This document shows, piece after piece, positions 1 through 8,960 of a DNA stretch of 64,000 bases (position 1 is the first letter of the stretch; every line of letters begins with the position of its first letter). The position numbers were made by a program, and so were the translations under genes. The stretch spans positions 248,001 through 312,000 of the forward strand of contig NZ_AHCD03000034.1 of assembly GCF_000238295.3 (NCBI RefSeq), in the 5' to 3' direction. The notes beneath the pieces are model-generated. The model ran no database searches and was not told the DNA's origin. It saw nothing but the letters and a program-made list of their open reading frames with translations. The stretch is from Pseudoalteromonas rubra (GTDB lineage Bacteria > Pseudomonadota > Gammaproteobacteria > Enterobacterales > Alteromonadaceae).

Positions 1-104
1 ACTGCAAAGTCAATCACTTTGATTTCAGGATCTTTTTCTAGTATTTCACTCACTCGACGACGAAAGAAGCTCGAGTCATCTACAACTAATACTTTAACTG
101 CCAT
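1..104 (-). CDS. cheB: CheB chemotaxis methylesterase response regulator, N-terminal part only
   Basis: This is the first 34 codons of a response regulator; the rest lies beyond the left edge. The reading frame starts MAVKVLVVDDSSFFRRR, the typical beginning of the receiver domain of CheB (paired acidic residues after a hydrophobic strand). CheB removes methyl groups from chemoreceptors when phosphorylated by CheA, giving adaptation. Two in-frame ATGs exist at 110 and 104. I chose 104 because an AAGAG ribosome-binding site lies about 7 bases before it. Its position directly after cheA in the same direction is the usual order cheY-cheZ-cheA-cheB in polar flagellates. The catalytic methylesterase domain is not visible, so the assignment rests on the receiver start and context. 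Confidence 0.85.
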   Translation of the reverse strand, partial: MAVKVLVVDDSSFFRRRVSEILEKDPEIKVIDFA

Positions 105-136
105 TGGCATTGCTCTTTTATTCGTTACAGATCCGA

Positions 137-161
137 AAAGTGGTGTCAAAGACACCACTTT
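137..161 (-). terminator. Perfect stem-loop between cheA and cheB
   Basis: An 11-bp perfect inverted repeat (AAAGTGGTGTC / GACACCACTTT) with a 3-base loop lies in the 80-base gap between the cheA stop and the cheB start. On the transcribed strand it is followed by a short run of four T. It may work as a partial terminator or as an mRNA-stabilising or processing structure that sets CheA:CheB levels. The T-run is too short for a confident intrinsic terminator. Confidence 0.55.
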
Positions 162-184
162 GTCGGTATAAATGCGCCAGGAAT

Positions 185-2434
185 TTACTTGCCGGCGTAA
201 TATTTTAACATGCTGGGGACGTCCAGAATCAGCGCGATGCCACCATCAGATGTGATAGTCGCACCAGCCATACCCGGAGTACCTTGCAATAAGGCATCAA
301 GCGGTTTAATTACCACCTCTTCCTGGCCTATCAGAGAGTCAACCACAAAGCCTACTTGCTTAGTACCCATCTGAACGATTACCACATGCCCTTCTGCTTT
401 TCGGGCGCCTCTGTCGGCACCTTTCACTAACCAGTGCTCCAGATAAAACAGTGGGATTGCTTTTTCACGCACTATGATAGTCAATTGGCCATCAACCACG
501 TTGGTCTTGGTCAAATCAAGGTGGAATATTTCACTTACCCCAGCCAGCGGCAGTGCAAATGTTTGCTGACCAATCATCACCATCAATGTTGGCAGAATGG
601 CCAATGTCAGTGGTACTTTAATTTCCAGTATTGTACCCACACCCAGCTCTGACTGAATGTTGACGGAACCATTTAACTGGGTGATTTTAGTTTTGACCAC
701 GTCCATACCAACACCTCGGCCAGAGATGTCAGAAATTTGTTCTTTTGTTGAGAAACCTGGCGCGAAGATCAGATTGTAGGCTTCATTATCTGACAAGCGA
801 CTTGCCTGGTCAGAATCAATAACCCCTTTGCTAATCGCAATCTTCTTCAGCTTCTCCGGGTCCATACCTGCACCATCATCACGAATGGTCAGCAGAATAT
901 GATCACCCTCCTGAGAGGCTGATAAGGTCACAGTACCAGTTCTTGATTTACCTGCAGCTTCACGAATATCCGGCATCTCAATACCGTGGTCCACTGAGTT
1001 ACGAACCAAGTGAACCAAAGGGTCCGCAAGGGCCTCTACCAGGTTCTTATCCAGATCCGTGTCTTCCCCTTCCAGTACCAAACTAATGTCTTTCTTGAGG
1101 CTACGGGCCAAGTCTCGAACCACCCGGGGGAAACGACCAAACACTTTCTTGATTGGCTGCATTCGGGTTTTCATCACCGCACCCTGAAGGTCGGCGGTCA
1201 CCACATCGAGGTTAGAAATGGCTTTACCCATGGCCTCGCTGTTTGAGTTATTAGCCAAGCTGACTAACCGGTTACGCACCAACACCAGCTCACCGACCAT
1301 GTTCATGATCTCATCCAGGCGCTTGGTATCAACCCGAACGGTTGTTTCTGCCTGAGCTGCTGGTTTCTTAGCGGCGGCTTTACTATCGGCCGCAGGTTTA
1401 CTCTCAGCTGCTGGTTTTGCCGGTGCCGGTTTGGCAGCCGGTGCACTGGGCGCCTTAGCCACAGGTGCAGCTGGTTTAGGCTCAGGTTTAGGAGGTGCTT
1501 TAGGCGCTTCTTTCGGCGCTGCTACTTCCGCTTCCGTTGATTTTGGTGCTTGCCCTTTTCCGTGCAACTCATCCAGTAAAGCTTCAAATTCGTCATCGTT
1601 GATTTCATCGTCGTCACCGCCAGATGCTTTCGGTGGCTCTGGCGCAGCAGGTTGGGCCGGTGCCTTCGGCTGCTCAGCTGGCGCTTGCTCTGCGGTCGCG
1701 CCAAACTTTCCAACACCATGCAACTCATCCAGCAAGCTGTCAAATTCATCATCGGTAATGTCGCCATCATCGCTGCTTGATGGAGCCGGTGTTGCACTTG
1801 GTGCGGCAGGCTCTTGCGATGCAACTGAAGGGCCATTACCTGAGCCATGTAATTCATCGAGCAAGCTCTCGAATTCTTCTTCAGAAATCTCGTCTATGCT
1901 GTCCCCGTTGTCACTTCCAGATTCATCAACAGAATCCGCAGGTGCGTCAAACAGCACATCATCCGCACTGGGTGTCGCCACAACCGGTTCAGGCTCAGGC
2001 TCTGCTGCAGCAGGGGCAGCAATCACTTCGTCTTCTGATTCTGGCTGACTGAGCTGATGTAAAACTTCCAGTAAGTGTGGATCAGCGGGGTCTGGCTGCT
2101 CTCTGTTTTGAATGCACGAGAACATTTCATTGATGGTATCGAGTGATTGTAAAATCACATCCATCAACTCTGGTGTTACCTGACGCTGCCCCTGACGCAG
2201 GACATCAAACACGTTTTCCGCACCGTGACAAGCATCTACCAGCTCAGTCATGCTCAGGAAGCCAGCGCCCCCTTTAACGGTATGGAAACCACGGAAAATC
2301 GCATTTAACAGCTCTTTATCTTCCGGGTTGTTTTCTAGTTCGACAAGCTGCTCAGATAACAGTTCGAGTATTTCCCCAGCTTCAACAAGAAAGTCTTGTA
2401 AGATATCTTCATCGACTTCAAAGCTCATTCGCAT
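185..2434 (-). CDS. cheA: CheA chemotaxis histidine kinase
   Basis: CheA is the cytoplasmic kinase that, with CheW and the receptors, phosphorylates CheY and CheB. The 749-residue product has an N-terminal HPt domain (phospho-acceptor His51 in FHTVKGGAGFL), then a long acidic and Ala/Pro-rich linker (about 130-365). The dimerisation domain (from about 366), the HATPase domain (motifs LVRNSVDHGIE and GRGVGMDVV) and a C-terminal CheW-like regulatory domain follow. No classical P2 domain is evident. The linker instead carries three copies of a short acidic motif ending LLDELHG (residues 183-198, 226-241, 277-293). The start may be this ATG or the next one two codons on (2428), which has better spacing to a GGAG site. 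It lies 9 bases after cheZ in the same operon. Confidence 0.95.
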   Translation of the reverse strand: MRMSFEVDEDILQDFLVEAGEILELLSEQLVELENNPEDKELLNAIFRGFHTVKGGAGFLSMTELVDACHGAENVFDVLRQGQRQVTPELMDVILQSLDTINEMFSCIQNREQPDPADPHLLEVLHQLSQPESEDEVIAAPAAAEPEPEPVVATPSADDVLFDAPADSVDESGSDNGDSIDEISEEEFESLLDELHGSGNGPSVASQEPAAPSATPAPSSSDDGDITDDEFDSLLDELHGVGKFGATAEQAPAEQPKAPAQPAAPEPPKASGGDDDEINDDEFEALLDELHGKGQAPKSTEAEVAAPKEAPKAPPKPEPKPAAPVAKAPSAPAAKPAPAKPAAESKPAADSKAAAKKPAAQAETTVRVDTKRLDEIMNMVGELVLVRNRLVSLANNSNSEAMGKAISNLDVVTADLQGAVMKTRMQPIKKVFGRFPRVVRDLARSLKKDISLVLEGEDTDLDKNLVEALADPLVHLVRNSVDHGIEMPDIREAAGKSRTGTVTLSASQEGDHILLTIRDDGAGMDPEKLKKIAISKGVIDSDQASRLSDNEAYNLIFAPGFSTKEQISDISGRGVGMDVVKTKITQLNGSVNIQSELGVGTILEIKVPLTLAILPTLMVMIGQQTFALPLAGVSEIFHLDLTKTNVVDGQLTIIVREKAIPLFYLEHWLVKGADRGARKAEGHVVIVQMGTKQVGFVVDSLIGQEEVVIKPLDALLQGTPGMAGATITSDGGIALILDVPSMLKYYAGK

Positions 2435-2443
2435 ACTCTCCTA

Positions 2444-3214
2444 TTAGAAGCCCAAACTAGACAACAGGTCATCAACTTCATCCTGCCCGGATACGACATC
2501 ATCTCGAGACTCAGCGTCCAAAATTGGACCCTCAGGACCTGATAACTCATCAGTAACGGCGGGGGCTTTAGTTTGTGCCTGTGGCTGGGCTGCAGTTTGT
2601 TGACTTTCATCTGCGCTGCCGAATACGGTCAACAAGTGAATTAGGCTGTCTTCAACTTCACGAACCAACTCAATGACACGCCGGATAACCTGTCCGGTTA
2701 AATCTTGATAATCTTGTGCCATCAACACATTGGTCATCAGATTTTGTAATTCATCTGTACGGCCTTTTGACGACTGCATAAAACTGTCAAGATCGTGGCA
2801 CAAGGATTTGAACTCTCCGAGCTGGATATCCCGGCTCATTAATCTGTCCCAGGTGGGCTTAATTTCAGAGAGTTCATCGGCTAGTTCTTGGGCTAAGGGA
2901 AGACTTGCTTCTACGGCATCCATGGTTTTATTGGCAGCGCTTTCGGTCATCTCCATGACGTAATTAAGGCGCTGCTTGGCATCTGGAATGGCTTCTGTCG
3001 TGAGATCAGATAAACGGGTATCTAACTCAAAGTTCTTCAACGATTCGTGAAGTTGTCGAGTTAGCTTGCCCACTTCAGCAAAAAGCTCTGATTGTTCTTT
3101 GTTGGTGGCCTCAATTAATATCTCATCAGCCTTTTCCTGCTCACCTTGTTCAAGGTATTCAACGAGCAGTTTAGCCTGTTCCAGAGTTATCTGTGGCACA
3201 GAAGATGTTGACAT
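2444..3214 (-). CDS. cheZ: CheZ, CheY-phosphate phosphatase
   Basis: CheZ speeds dephosphorylation of CheY-P and ends the tumble or reversal signal. The 256-residue product is mostly helical. It contains the family signature QDYQDLTGQVIRRV, whose Asp/Gln pair orders the attacking water in CheY, and ends in VDDLLSSLGF, the short C-terminal CheY-docking peptide after a flexible Gln/Ala-rich tail. It sits between cheY (20 bases upstream) and cheA (9 bases downstream), the usual operon order. Length is normal or slightly long for gammaproteobacteria. Assignment is secure. Confidence 0.95.
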   Translation of the reverse strand: MSTSSVPQITLEQAKLLVEYLEQGEQEKADEILIEATNKEQSELFAEVGKLTRQLHESLKNFELDTRLSDLTTEAIPDAKQRLNYVMEMTESAANKTMDAVEASLPLAQELADELSEIKPTWDRLMSRDIQLGEFKSLCHDLDSFMQSSKGRTDELQNLMTNVLMAQDYQDLTGQVIRRVIELVREVEDSLIHLLTVFGSADESQQTAAQPQAQTKAPAVTDELSGPEGPILDAESRDDVVSGQDEVDDLLSSLGF

Positions 3215-3233
3215 AAGCCTACCCTTATCAATA

Positions 3234-3617
3234 CTAGCCTAAACGTTCGAACACTTTTTCTAGTTTGGTTTTCAGGGTGCCTGCCGTAAACGGTTTAACG
3301 ATGTAACCATTAACTCCAGCCTGGGCAGCAGCTACGATTTGTTCTTTTTTCGCTTCCGCTGTAACCATGAGTACTGGGATGTGTTTAAGCTTATCATCAG
3401 CACGAATTGCACGAAGCAAATCGATACCTTGCATGCCTGGCATATTCCAGTCAGTTACGACGAAGTCGAATTCCTGATTTTGCAACATTGGAAGTGCCGT
3501 ACTGCCATCATCAGCCTCTTGAACATTGGTAAAGCCTAAGTCTCTTAGCAGGTTTTTGATTATTCTTCTCATCGTAGAAAAATCATCAACCACGAGAATT
3601 TTCATGTTCTTATCCAA
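3234..3617 (-). CDS. cheY: CheY chemotaxis response regulator
   Basis: A single-domain receiver of 127 residues that carries the signal from CheA to FliM/FliN in the motor. The acidic pair D11/D12, the phospho-acceptor Asp56 in VVTDWNMPGM, the TAEAKK segment and the conserved Lys near position 109 (IVKPF) are all present. The start is a TTG at 3617. It has a strong GGAGG site 5-7 bases upstream, while the first ATG (3605) is too far from it. This start also matches the DKNMKIL beginning I remember for related marine bacteria. The gene lies between fliA and cheZ. Confidence 0.93.
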   Translation of the reverse strand: MDKNMKILVVDDFSTMRRIIKNLLRDLGFTNVQEADDGSTALPMLQNQEFDFVVTDWNMPGMQGIDLLRAIRADDKLKHIPVLMVTAEAKKEQIVAAAQAGVNGYIVKPFTAGTLKTKLEKVFERLG

Positions 3618-3660
3618 AACTTCCTCCGGTGAGGTTTGAACCTATATTGTAAAACTAACT

Positions 3661-4395
3661 CTAATTGATCCAGTCATTGATCTTCGCACGAAGCTTGATC
3701 ATTGCTTGACCGTGAATCTGACTCACTCGAGATTCGCTGACCTCTAAGATCGCACCAATCTCTTTTAAATTCATCTCATCGTTATAATACAAAGACAACA
3801 CCAAAGCATCACGCTCAGGTAAAGTCTTGATCGCATTGACTAACGATTCGTTAAAGCGCTCATTTTTAACATTATTGAATGGTTTGTCTAGCGCAAAATC
3901 GTTGCCTGCGGGAGAAATTACGTCTTCATCTACCCCCAAGTCTTCGATGCCGATCACTTTACTTGCATTGACATCATGTAAAATATGATGGTACTCATCT
4001 AGCGTAATATCAAGTTTTTCAGCGATTTCAGTATCTTTTGGTTCCCGTCCAAGCTGTGCTTCTAGCTCAGCAATGGCCTCGGCAACCATGCGACCGTTTT
4101 TGTGTACCGAGCGGGGCGCCCAGTCTCCACGGCGGATCTCATCAATCATTGCGCCACGAATTCGAATTCCTGCAAAGGTTTCAAAGCTCGCCCCTTTGCT
4201 CGCGTCAAAATTTTTGCAGGCTTCGATCAGTCCAATCATACCTGACTGGACTAAATCATCGAGCTGAACACTGGCTGGTAATCTGGCTAACAAATGACAG
4301 GCCACCTTTTTCACTAAAGGCGTATGACGTTCCACCACCTTATGTAGGTGGTCTGTCGTTTTATATCCCGCCATGCGGTTGACCGGTGAAGCCAT
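3661..4395 (-). CDS. fliA: FliA, flagellar sigma-28 factor
   Basis: FliA directs RNA polymerase to late flagellar and chemotaxis promoters and is held inactive by FlgM until the hook is complete. The 244-residue protein has sigma region 2 (about 20-95, with LDDLVQSGMIGLIEA), region 3 (about 100-160) and region 4 (about 185-240, helix-turn-helix with LKEIGAILEVSESRVSQIHG). Length and order are normal for the family. The ATG lies 2 bases after the flhG stop, implying translational coupling in the flhF-flhG-fliA-che operon. Confidence 0.96.
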   Translation of the reverse strand: MASPVNRMAGYKTTDHLHKVVERHTPLVKKVACHLLARLPASVQLDDLVQSGMIGLIEACKNFDASKGASFETFAGIRIRGAMIDEIRRGDWAPRSVHKNGRMVAEAIAELEAQLGREPKDTEIAEKLDITLDEYHHILHDVNASKVIGIEDLGVDEDVISPAGNDFALDKPFNNVKNERFNESLVNAIKTLPERDALVLSLYYNDEMNLKEIGAILEVSESRVSQIHGQAMIKLRAKINDWIN

Positions 4396-4397
4396 CT

Positions 4398-5258
4398 TTA
4401 ACCGTTTACCAATTGCTCAATAAAGAATTCCAAATGACCTGAAGGTTGGTGGGGAATGGGCCACTTGACAGCTTTGCTTGCCAGGCCTCTGAATGCCACA
4501 GCAGCAGGTGAATTAGGATAAAGCTCAACGATGGTTTTTTGACGGCGTGAAGACTTACGCATATTTTCGTCAAATGGGATCGTTGCAACCAGCTCTAAAG
4601 CGACATCTAAAAATCGGTCTGTAACCTTGGACAGCTTAGCAAATAACTCCTGCCCTTCTCTTAAGCTACGCACCATATTGGCCACAATTTTAAACTTGTA
4701 GACGCCATGTTCACGGCTTAATACTTTGATAAGCGCATATGCATCGGTAATAGAAGTCGGCTCGTCACACACAACGACCAGTACATCCTGTGCAGCACGA
4801 GAGAAACTCAATACCATGTCTGAAATGCCAGCCGCCGTATCGACGATTAAAATATCAAACTCGCTGCTAAGCTCACTGAAGGCACGGATCAAGCCAGCGT
4901 GCTCAGCAGGCGTTAATTCGACCATATTTTGTGAGCCTGACGTTGCAGGCACGATACGGATCCCAGCCGGACCCTCTACCAAAATTTCGTCTAGCTCGCA
5001 TTCGCCAGACAATACATGAGATAAATTTTTCTCGACCCTCAAGCCTAGCATGACATCACAGTTAGCCAGACCTAAGTCAGCATCAAGCACCAAGACCCGA
5101 TTACCCTGCTGTCCTAACGCGATGGCAGTGTTGAGGGATACATTGGTTTTACCTACTCCACCTTTACCACCAGTCACTGCGATTACTTTTACACTGTGGT
5201 TATTTTTTTGGTTCATTCTCCGCAGGCCACTTGCTTGATCTAAAACTGTATTAATCAT
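4398..5258 (-). CDS. flhG: FlhG (FleN), MinD-like ATPase controlling flagellar number
   Basis: FlhG limits the number of polar flagella, stimulating the FlhF GTPase and, in polar flagellates, restraining the FlrA/FleQ master regulator. The 286-residue product has the deviant Walker A motif GGKGGVGKT (30-38) with both lysines, and the MinD-type VDTAAG and membrane-targeting C-terminus. The N-terminus carries a DQAxxLR-like segment (7-13), the FlhF-activating helix known in this family. Its ATG overlaps the last 8 bases of flhF. Confidence 0.94.
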   Translation of the reverse strand: MINTVLDQASGLRRMNQKNNHSVKVIAVTGGKGGVGKTNVSLNTAIALGQQGNRVLVLDADLGLANCDVMLGLRVEKNLSHVLSGECELDEILVEGPAGIRIVPATSGSQNMVELTPAEHAGLIRAFSELSSEFDILIVDTAAGISDMVLSFSRAAQDVLVVVCDEPTSITDAYALIKVLSREHGVYKFKIVANMVRSLREGQELFAKLSKVTDRFLDVALELVATIPFDENMRKSSRRQKTIVELYPNSPAAVAFRGLASKAVKWPIPHQPSGHLEFFIEQLVNG

Positions 5259-6783
5259 ACATTCCTACTGTCTGGGACGCCACTGGTACACGTCGCGAAT
5301 GTTGTGCTTTTGTTCTCTTTAAATACAATTGCTCAGCCTTTTTGACTAACTTCTGAGCGTTTGCCACGCGAATGTCTTCAGGCACTCGCTGACCATTGGT
5401 AAGATACCCTATTGGCAGACGATTTTGAATCGCTATGCTAATTATCTCACCTAAACTTAGACTTTCATCAAGTTTTGTAAAAATACAACCACTTAAATTG
5501 ACTTTTTTGAAGTGGTTTACGGTTTCTTGCAGTACATGCATCTGAGCAGTCGCACTTAATACCAGGTAGCTGCGAATGTCAACACGGCTACTGCGCATCA
5601 GGGTGTTTAGCTGCTCCGTCAAGCGTAAGTCACGCTGACTCATCCCCGCCGTGTCTATTAATATTAGACGCTTATTGCGTAAATGATAAAGAACCTCTGC
5701 AAGTTCATTGGCATCTTTTACTTGCTTAACAGGACAACCGATGATCCGACCATAGGTTGCCAGTTGCTCGTAAGCACCGATACGATAGGTATCCGTTGTG
5801 ATCAGTGCCACATTATCGGCACCATATTTCTGTGCGCCAAGCGCTGCCAATTTTGCAACTGTAGTGGTTTTACCAACCCCTGTTGGTCCGACCATGGCAT
5901 ATACACCGCCCTGACGCAGAATATCGTTGTTTGTTGTATGCATCTGATTGACAACCATATTCAGCAGTGCGTTCCACGCTTCTTTGCGAGAAACGTCATC
6001 AGGAATAAAGCACGCCATCTGCTCTGCGACTTCCGCACCAATTCCCATGCCTTTAAGACGCTCAACCAGACAAGCGCGGGTCGGGTCACGACGTGCCATT
6101 TCCTGATTCATCAATCCGGACAACTGGAATTCAAGTAGCTGACGGATGGCGTTCATTTCATCACGCATGGAAGACATTTCATCGTCGTTGGCTTTTTTCT
6201 GAGCCGCTGGTTCGTCACCAAAGCCCTGATCAAGGTCATCTCCAAACTCCCAGGAAGTAGCTGCATCACGGCCATCAAAATCATGACTTTGTGCTTCATA
6301 ACGCGGTTGACGCGCAGCCTGAGGCGCAGCTTTTGCTGGAGCTTCGTTACGTTGCTGAGCGCCGAACATGTCATCGGTGTTAATGCCAGACTGAGAGAAC
6401 ATAGAAGCAAGCTCGGGCGACTTAGGACGAGGGGCTTGGCGCTCAAGCAAGGCTTCAAGACTGTCTGCAACCTGCGCCTGCTTCTGAGGCTCTGCGCGGC
6501 GTGGTTGAGGACGAACCATTCTGGCAGGCTGGCTGTAACTGTGCTGAGCACTTTGCCCGGGAGCTGCCTGACGAGGTGCAGCCTGCGCTGCGCTTTGCTG
6601 AGGAGCTGACTGCGCTGCCTGAGGCTGTGGAGCAGGTGTCCGATCATTGTCTACTGCAGCGACGATTTCAACGCCATCTGCCAGTTTCTTATTTGACATG
6701 ATCACTGCATCTGCACCTAGCTCTTCTTTCACTTCTTTCAAAGCGGTACGCATATCTTTTGCAAAAAAACGTTTAATTTTCAT
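5251..6783 (-). CDS. flhF: FlhF, SRP-type GTPase for polar flagellum placement
   Basis: FlhF marks the cell pole where the flagellar base assembles. The 510-residue protein has a basic N-terminal B domain (about 1-50) and a low-complexity Gln/Ala/Pro-rich linker (about 50-200). The N and G domains of SRP GTPases follow, with P-loop GPTGVGKTT (299-307), DTAGMSQRD and TKLDE. The linker makes it somewhat longer than many family members. Together with FlhG it indicates polar flagellation. It follows flhA by 20 bases. Confidence 0.95.
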   Translation of the reverse strand: MKIKRFFAKDMRTALKEVKEELGADAVIMSNKKLADGVEIVAAVDNDRTPAPQPQAAQSAPQQSAAQAAPRQAAPGQSAQHSYSQPARMVRPQPRRAEPQKQAQVADSLEALLERQAPRPKSPELASMFSQSGINTDDMFGAQQRNEAPAKAAPQAARQPRYEAQSHDFDGRDAATSWEFGDDLDQGFGDEPAAQKKANDDEMSSMRDEMNAIRQLLEFQLSGLMNQEMARRDPTRACLVERLKGMGIGAEVAEQMACFIPDDVSRKEAWNALLNMVVNQMHTTNNDILRQGGVYAMVGPTGVGKTTTVAKLAALGAQKYGADNVALITTDTYRIGAYEQLATYGRIIGCPVKQVKDANELAEVLYHLRNKRLILIDTAGMSQRDLRLTEQLNTLMRSSRVDIRSYLVLSATAQMHVLQETVNHFKKVNLSGCIFTKLDESLSLGEIISIAIQNRLPIGYLTNGQRVPEDIRVANAQKLVKKAEQLYLKRTKAQHSRRVPVASQTVGMYD

Positions 6784-6803
6784 GGTCAGCCCCTTCTAGT
6801 CCT

Positions 6804-8900
6804 CTACTGTCCAACTGAGCTCACTATCTTGATTTGCCTCTCATCCGGTACTTCTTGATATGACATCACTCTCAGTCCCGGTATGGTGTGTTTTACAAAT
6901 CTTGATAGCACACTTCTTAACATACCTGAGGTTAATAAGATGGACGGCTCGCCGAGCATTTCTTGCGTTTGATGGGCTTCTCTTAATGAACCTTGAAGCC
7001 GCTCTGCAAGGCCTGGCTCTATGCCTGCCCCCTCATCACCTGCGTTCTGTAGAGACTTATGCAACATCTGTTCCAACTCAGGCGCCAATGTTATGACAGG
7101 GATTTCTTCAGCCCCACCTACCGCATCCTGAACGATCAGTCGACGCAGTGAAATACGTACTGCAGCCGTCAGTACATCCGGGTCCTGACTGCGTGGGCCG
7201 TACTCAACCAGGGTCTGAACAATAGAGCGCATGTCACGAATTGCAACACCTTCATTCAGCAAGTTTTGCAGTACTTTCACAATCGTAGTGAGTGGCAGGA
7301 TATCTGGTACCAGACCTTCAACCAGACGAGGGTGACTCTTAGCCAGCATATCAAGCAGATTCTGTACCTCTTCATGCCCCAGCAGTAGAGACGCGTTATT
7401 GGTCAACAGCTGACTGATATGTGTCGCCACGACCGTCGCTGCGTCCACCACTGTGTAGCCCAAAGAATGTGCTTCATCTTTTTGCTCTGGTTTGATCCAT
7501 ACCGCTTCCAGGCCAAACGCAGGATCTTTGGTCGCCACACCATTAATTGGACCAAACACCTGACCTGGGTTGATGGCCAGCTCATCACCATGCTTCAGTT
7601 CACCATCACCGGATCCTACCCCCATTAAAGTGATACGATATGCATTTGGGTCCAGCTCCAGGTTATCGCGGATGTGGACAGGCGGAACCAAAAAGCCCAG
7701 TTCCTGAGATAGCTTTTTACGTACCCCTTTGATGCGGTTTAACAGCTCACCACCTTGCGACTGATCAACCAGCGGGATCAGGCGATAGCCCACTTCGAGA
7801 CCAATCACATCGACCGGCTGTACATCATCCCAACCCAGCTCTTTTTGTTCTTGCTGCTGAGAGGCAACCGCGCCACCTTTTGATTCTTCAGCTTCCTGCT
7901 CTTGTGCTTTAATTTTTTGTTGATGCGAGTAATAAGCCAGATATCCGATCAGGGCACCCAGACCGAGGAAGGCAACATGAGGCATGCCAGGTACGAGTCC
8001 CATAACAATCAGGATCCCCGCAGCGATAGACAAAGATTTCTCATTGCCCAGCTGCTGTGTCATTTGCTCACCCATGTTGTGCGATTCATTCTGACGCGTC
8101 ACCACAATCGCAGTACCAATCGACAGTAACAGTGAAGGAAGCTGGGCGACCAGGCCGTCACCTATGGTCAAAAGGGTGTACACTTCCATAGCTCGGCCAA
8201 ATGACAGATCATGCTGCACCATGCCGACAAACAAGCCGCCAATGATGTTAATTGCCAGGATAACGATGCCTGCGATGGCGTCCCCTTTTACGAATTTACT
8301 GGCACCATCCATCGAACCATAGAAGTCGGCCTCGCGGGTTACTTCTTCACGTCTGGTTCTGGCTTCGTCTGCGGAGATAAATCCGGCATTCAAATCTGCG
8401 TCAATCGCCATCTGTTTACCCGGCATTGCATCCAGGGTAAAACGTGCAGATACTTCAGAGATACGGCCAGCACCTTTGGTGATAACCACAAAGTTAATGA
8501 TGATTAGGATCAGGAAGACCACCAGACCAACCGCATAGTTACCGCCAATCACAACGGAACCGAATGCTTCGATCACTTTACCGGCTGCGTCACCGCCGTT
8601 ATGACCCTCCAACAAAACCACCCGGGTACTGGCAACGTTCAGTGCCAGTCGCAAAATGGTCGCAATCAGCAGCACAGATGGAAACATACCGAATTCAAGC
8701 GGCTTCATGGTGTAAACCGTCACCAGCAGAACCACCAGGGCCAGTGCGATATTGAATGAGAATAAGATATCGAGCAAAAATGGCGGCATAGGCAGGACCA
8801 CCATGCCCAATGCAGCCAGGACCAGTACCGGTGTACCGACCCCTTTGGCATATTCTTTTTTATCTCGATTAACCTGCTGTAAAACCGCTTTAAAATCCAT
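6804..8900 (-). CDS. flhA: FlhA, flagellar type III export gate protein
   Basis: FlhA forms the nonameric export gate that docks chaperone-substrate complexes and uses proton motive force. The 698-residue product has about eight membrane segments in the first half (about 25-330). It carries the FHIPEP-family loop (SARFTLDAMPGKQMAID), then a charged linker and a large cytoplasmic domain (about 365-690). Length is typical. A sigma-54 promoter match lies in the 60-base gap after flhB, so flhA probably heads its own transcript running into flhF-flhG-fliA. Confidence 0.96.
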   Translation of the reverse strand: MDFKAVLQQVNRDKKEYAKGVGTPVLVLAALGMVVLPMPPFLLDILFSFNIALALVVLLVTVYTMKPLEFGMFPSVLLIATILRLALNVASTRVVLLEGHNGGDAAGKVIEAFGSVVIGGNYAVGLVVFLILIIINFVVITKGAGRISEVSARFTLDAMPGKQMAIDADLNAGFISADEARTRREEVTREADFYGSMDGASKFVKGDAIAGIVILAINIIGGLFVGMVQHDLSFGRAMEVYTLLTIGDGLVAQLPSLLLSIGTAIVVTRQNESHNMGEQMTQQLGNEKSLSIAAGILIVMGLVPGMPHVAFLGLGALIGYLAYYSHQQKIKAQEQEAEESKGGAVASQQQEQKELGWDDVQPVDVIGLEVGYRLIPLVDQSQGGELLNRIKGVRKKLSQELGFLVPPVHIRDNLELDPNAYRITLMGVGSGDGELKHGDELAINPGQVFGPINGVATKDPAFGLEAVWIKPEQKDEAHSLGYTVVDAATVVATHISQLLTNNASLLLGHEEVQNLLDMLAKSHPRLVEGLVPDILPLTTIVKVLQNLLNEGVAIRDMRSIVQTLVEYGPRSQDPDVLTAAVRISLRRLIVQDAVGGAEEIPVITLAPELEQMLHKSLQNAGDEGAGIEPGLAERLQGSLREAHQTQEMLGEPSILLTSGMLRSVLSRFVKHTIPGLRVMSYQEVPDERQIKIVSSVGQ

Positions 8901-8938
8901 AACTTACAAACCACAAATTATTGACGCAGTTACATTAG

Positions 8939-8954
8939 AGCAAGTTTAATACCA
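8939..8954 (-). promoter_or_regulatory. Candidate sigma-54 promoter for flhA
   Basis: On the minus strand the sequence reads TGGTATTAAACTTGCT, which keeps the invariant GG and GC at exact sigma-54 spacing and a perfect TTGCT. It departs from TGGCAC only at two positions. It lies 38 bases before the flhA start, between flhB and flhA. An independent sigma-54 promoter at flhA is known in Vibrio-type hierarchies. Confidence 0.65.
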
Positions 8955-8960
8955 ACTAGC

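Noticed and set aside
1431..2048. 205-codon plus-strand frame opposite cheA
   Set aside because: It mirrors the Ala/Pro and acidic low-complexity linker of CheA, has a Ser/Ala-rich nonsense composition and no ribosome site.
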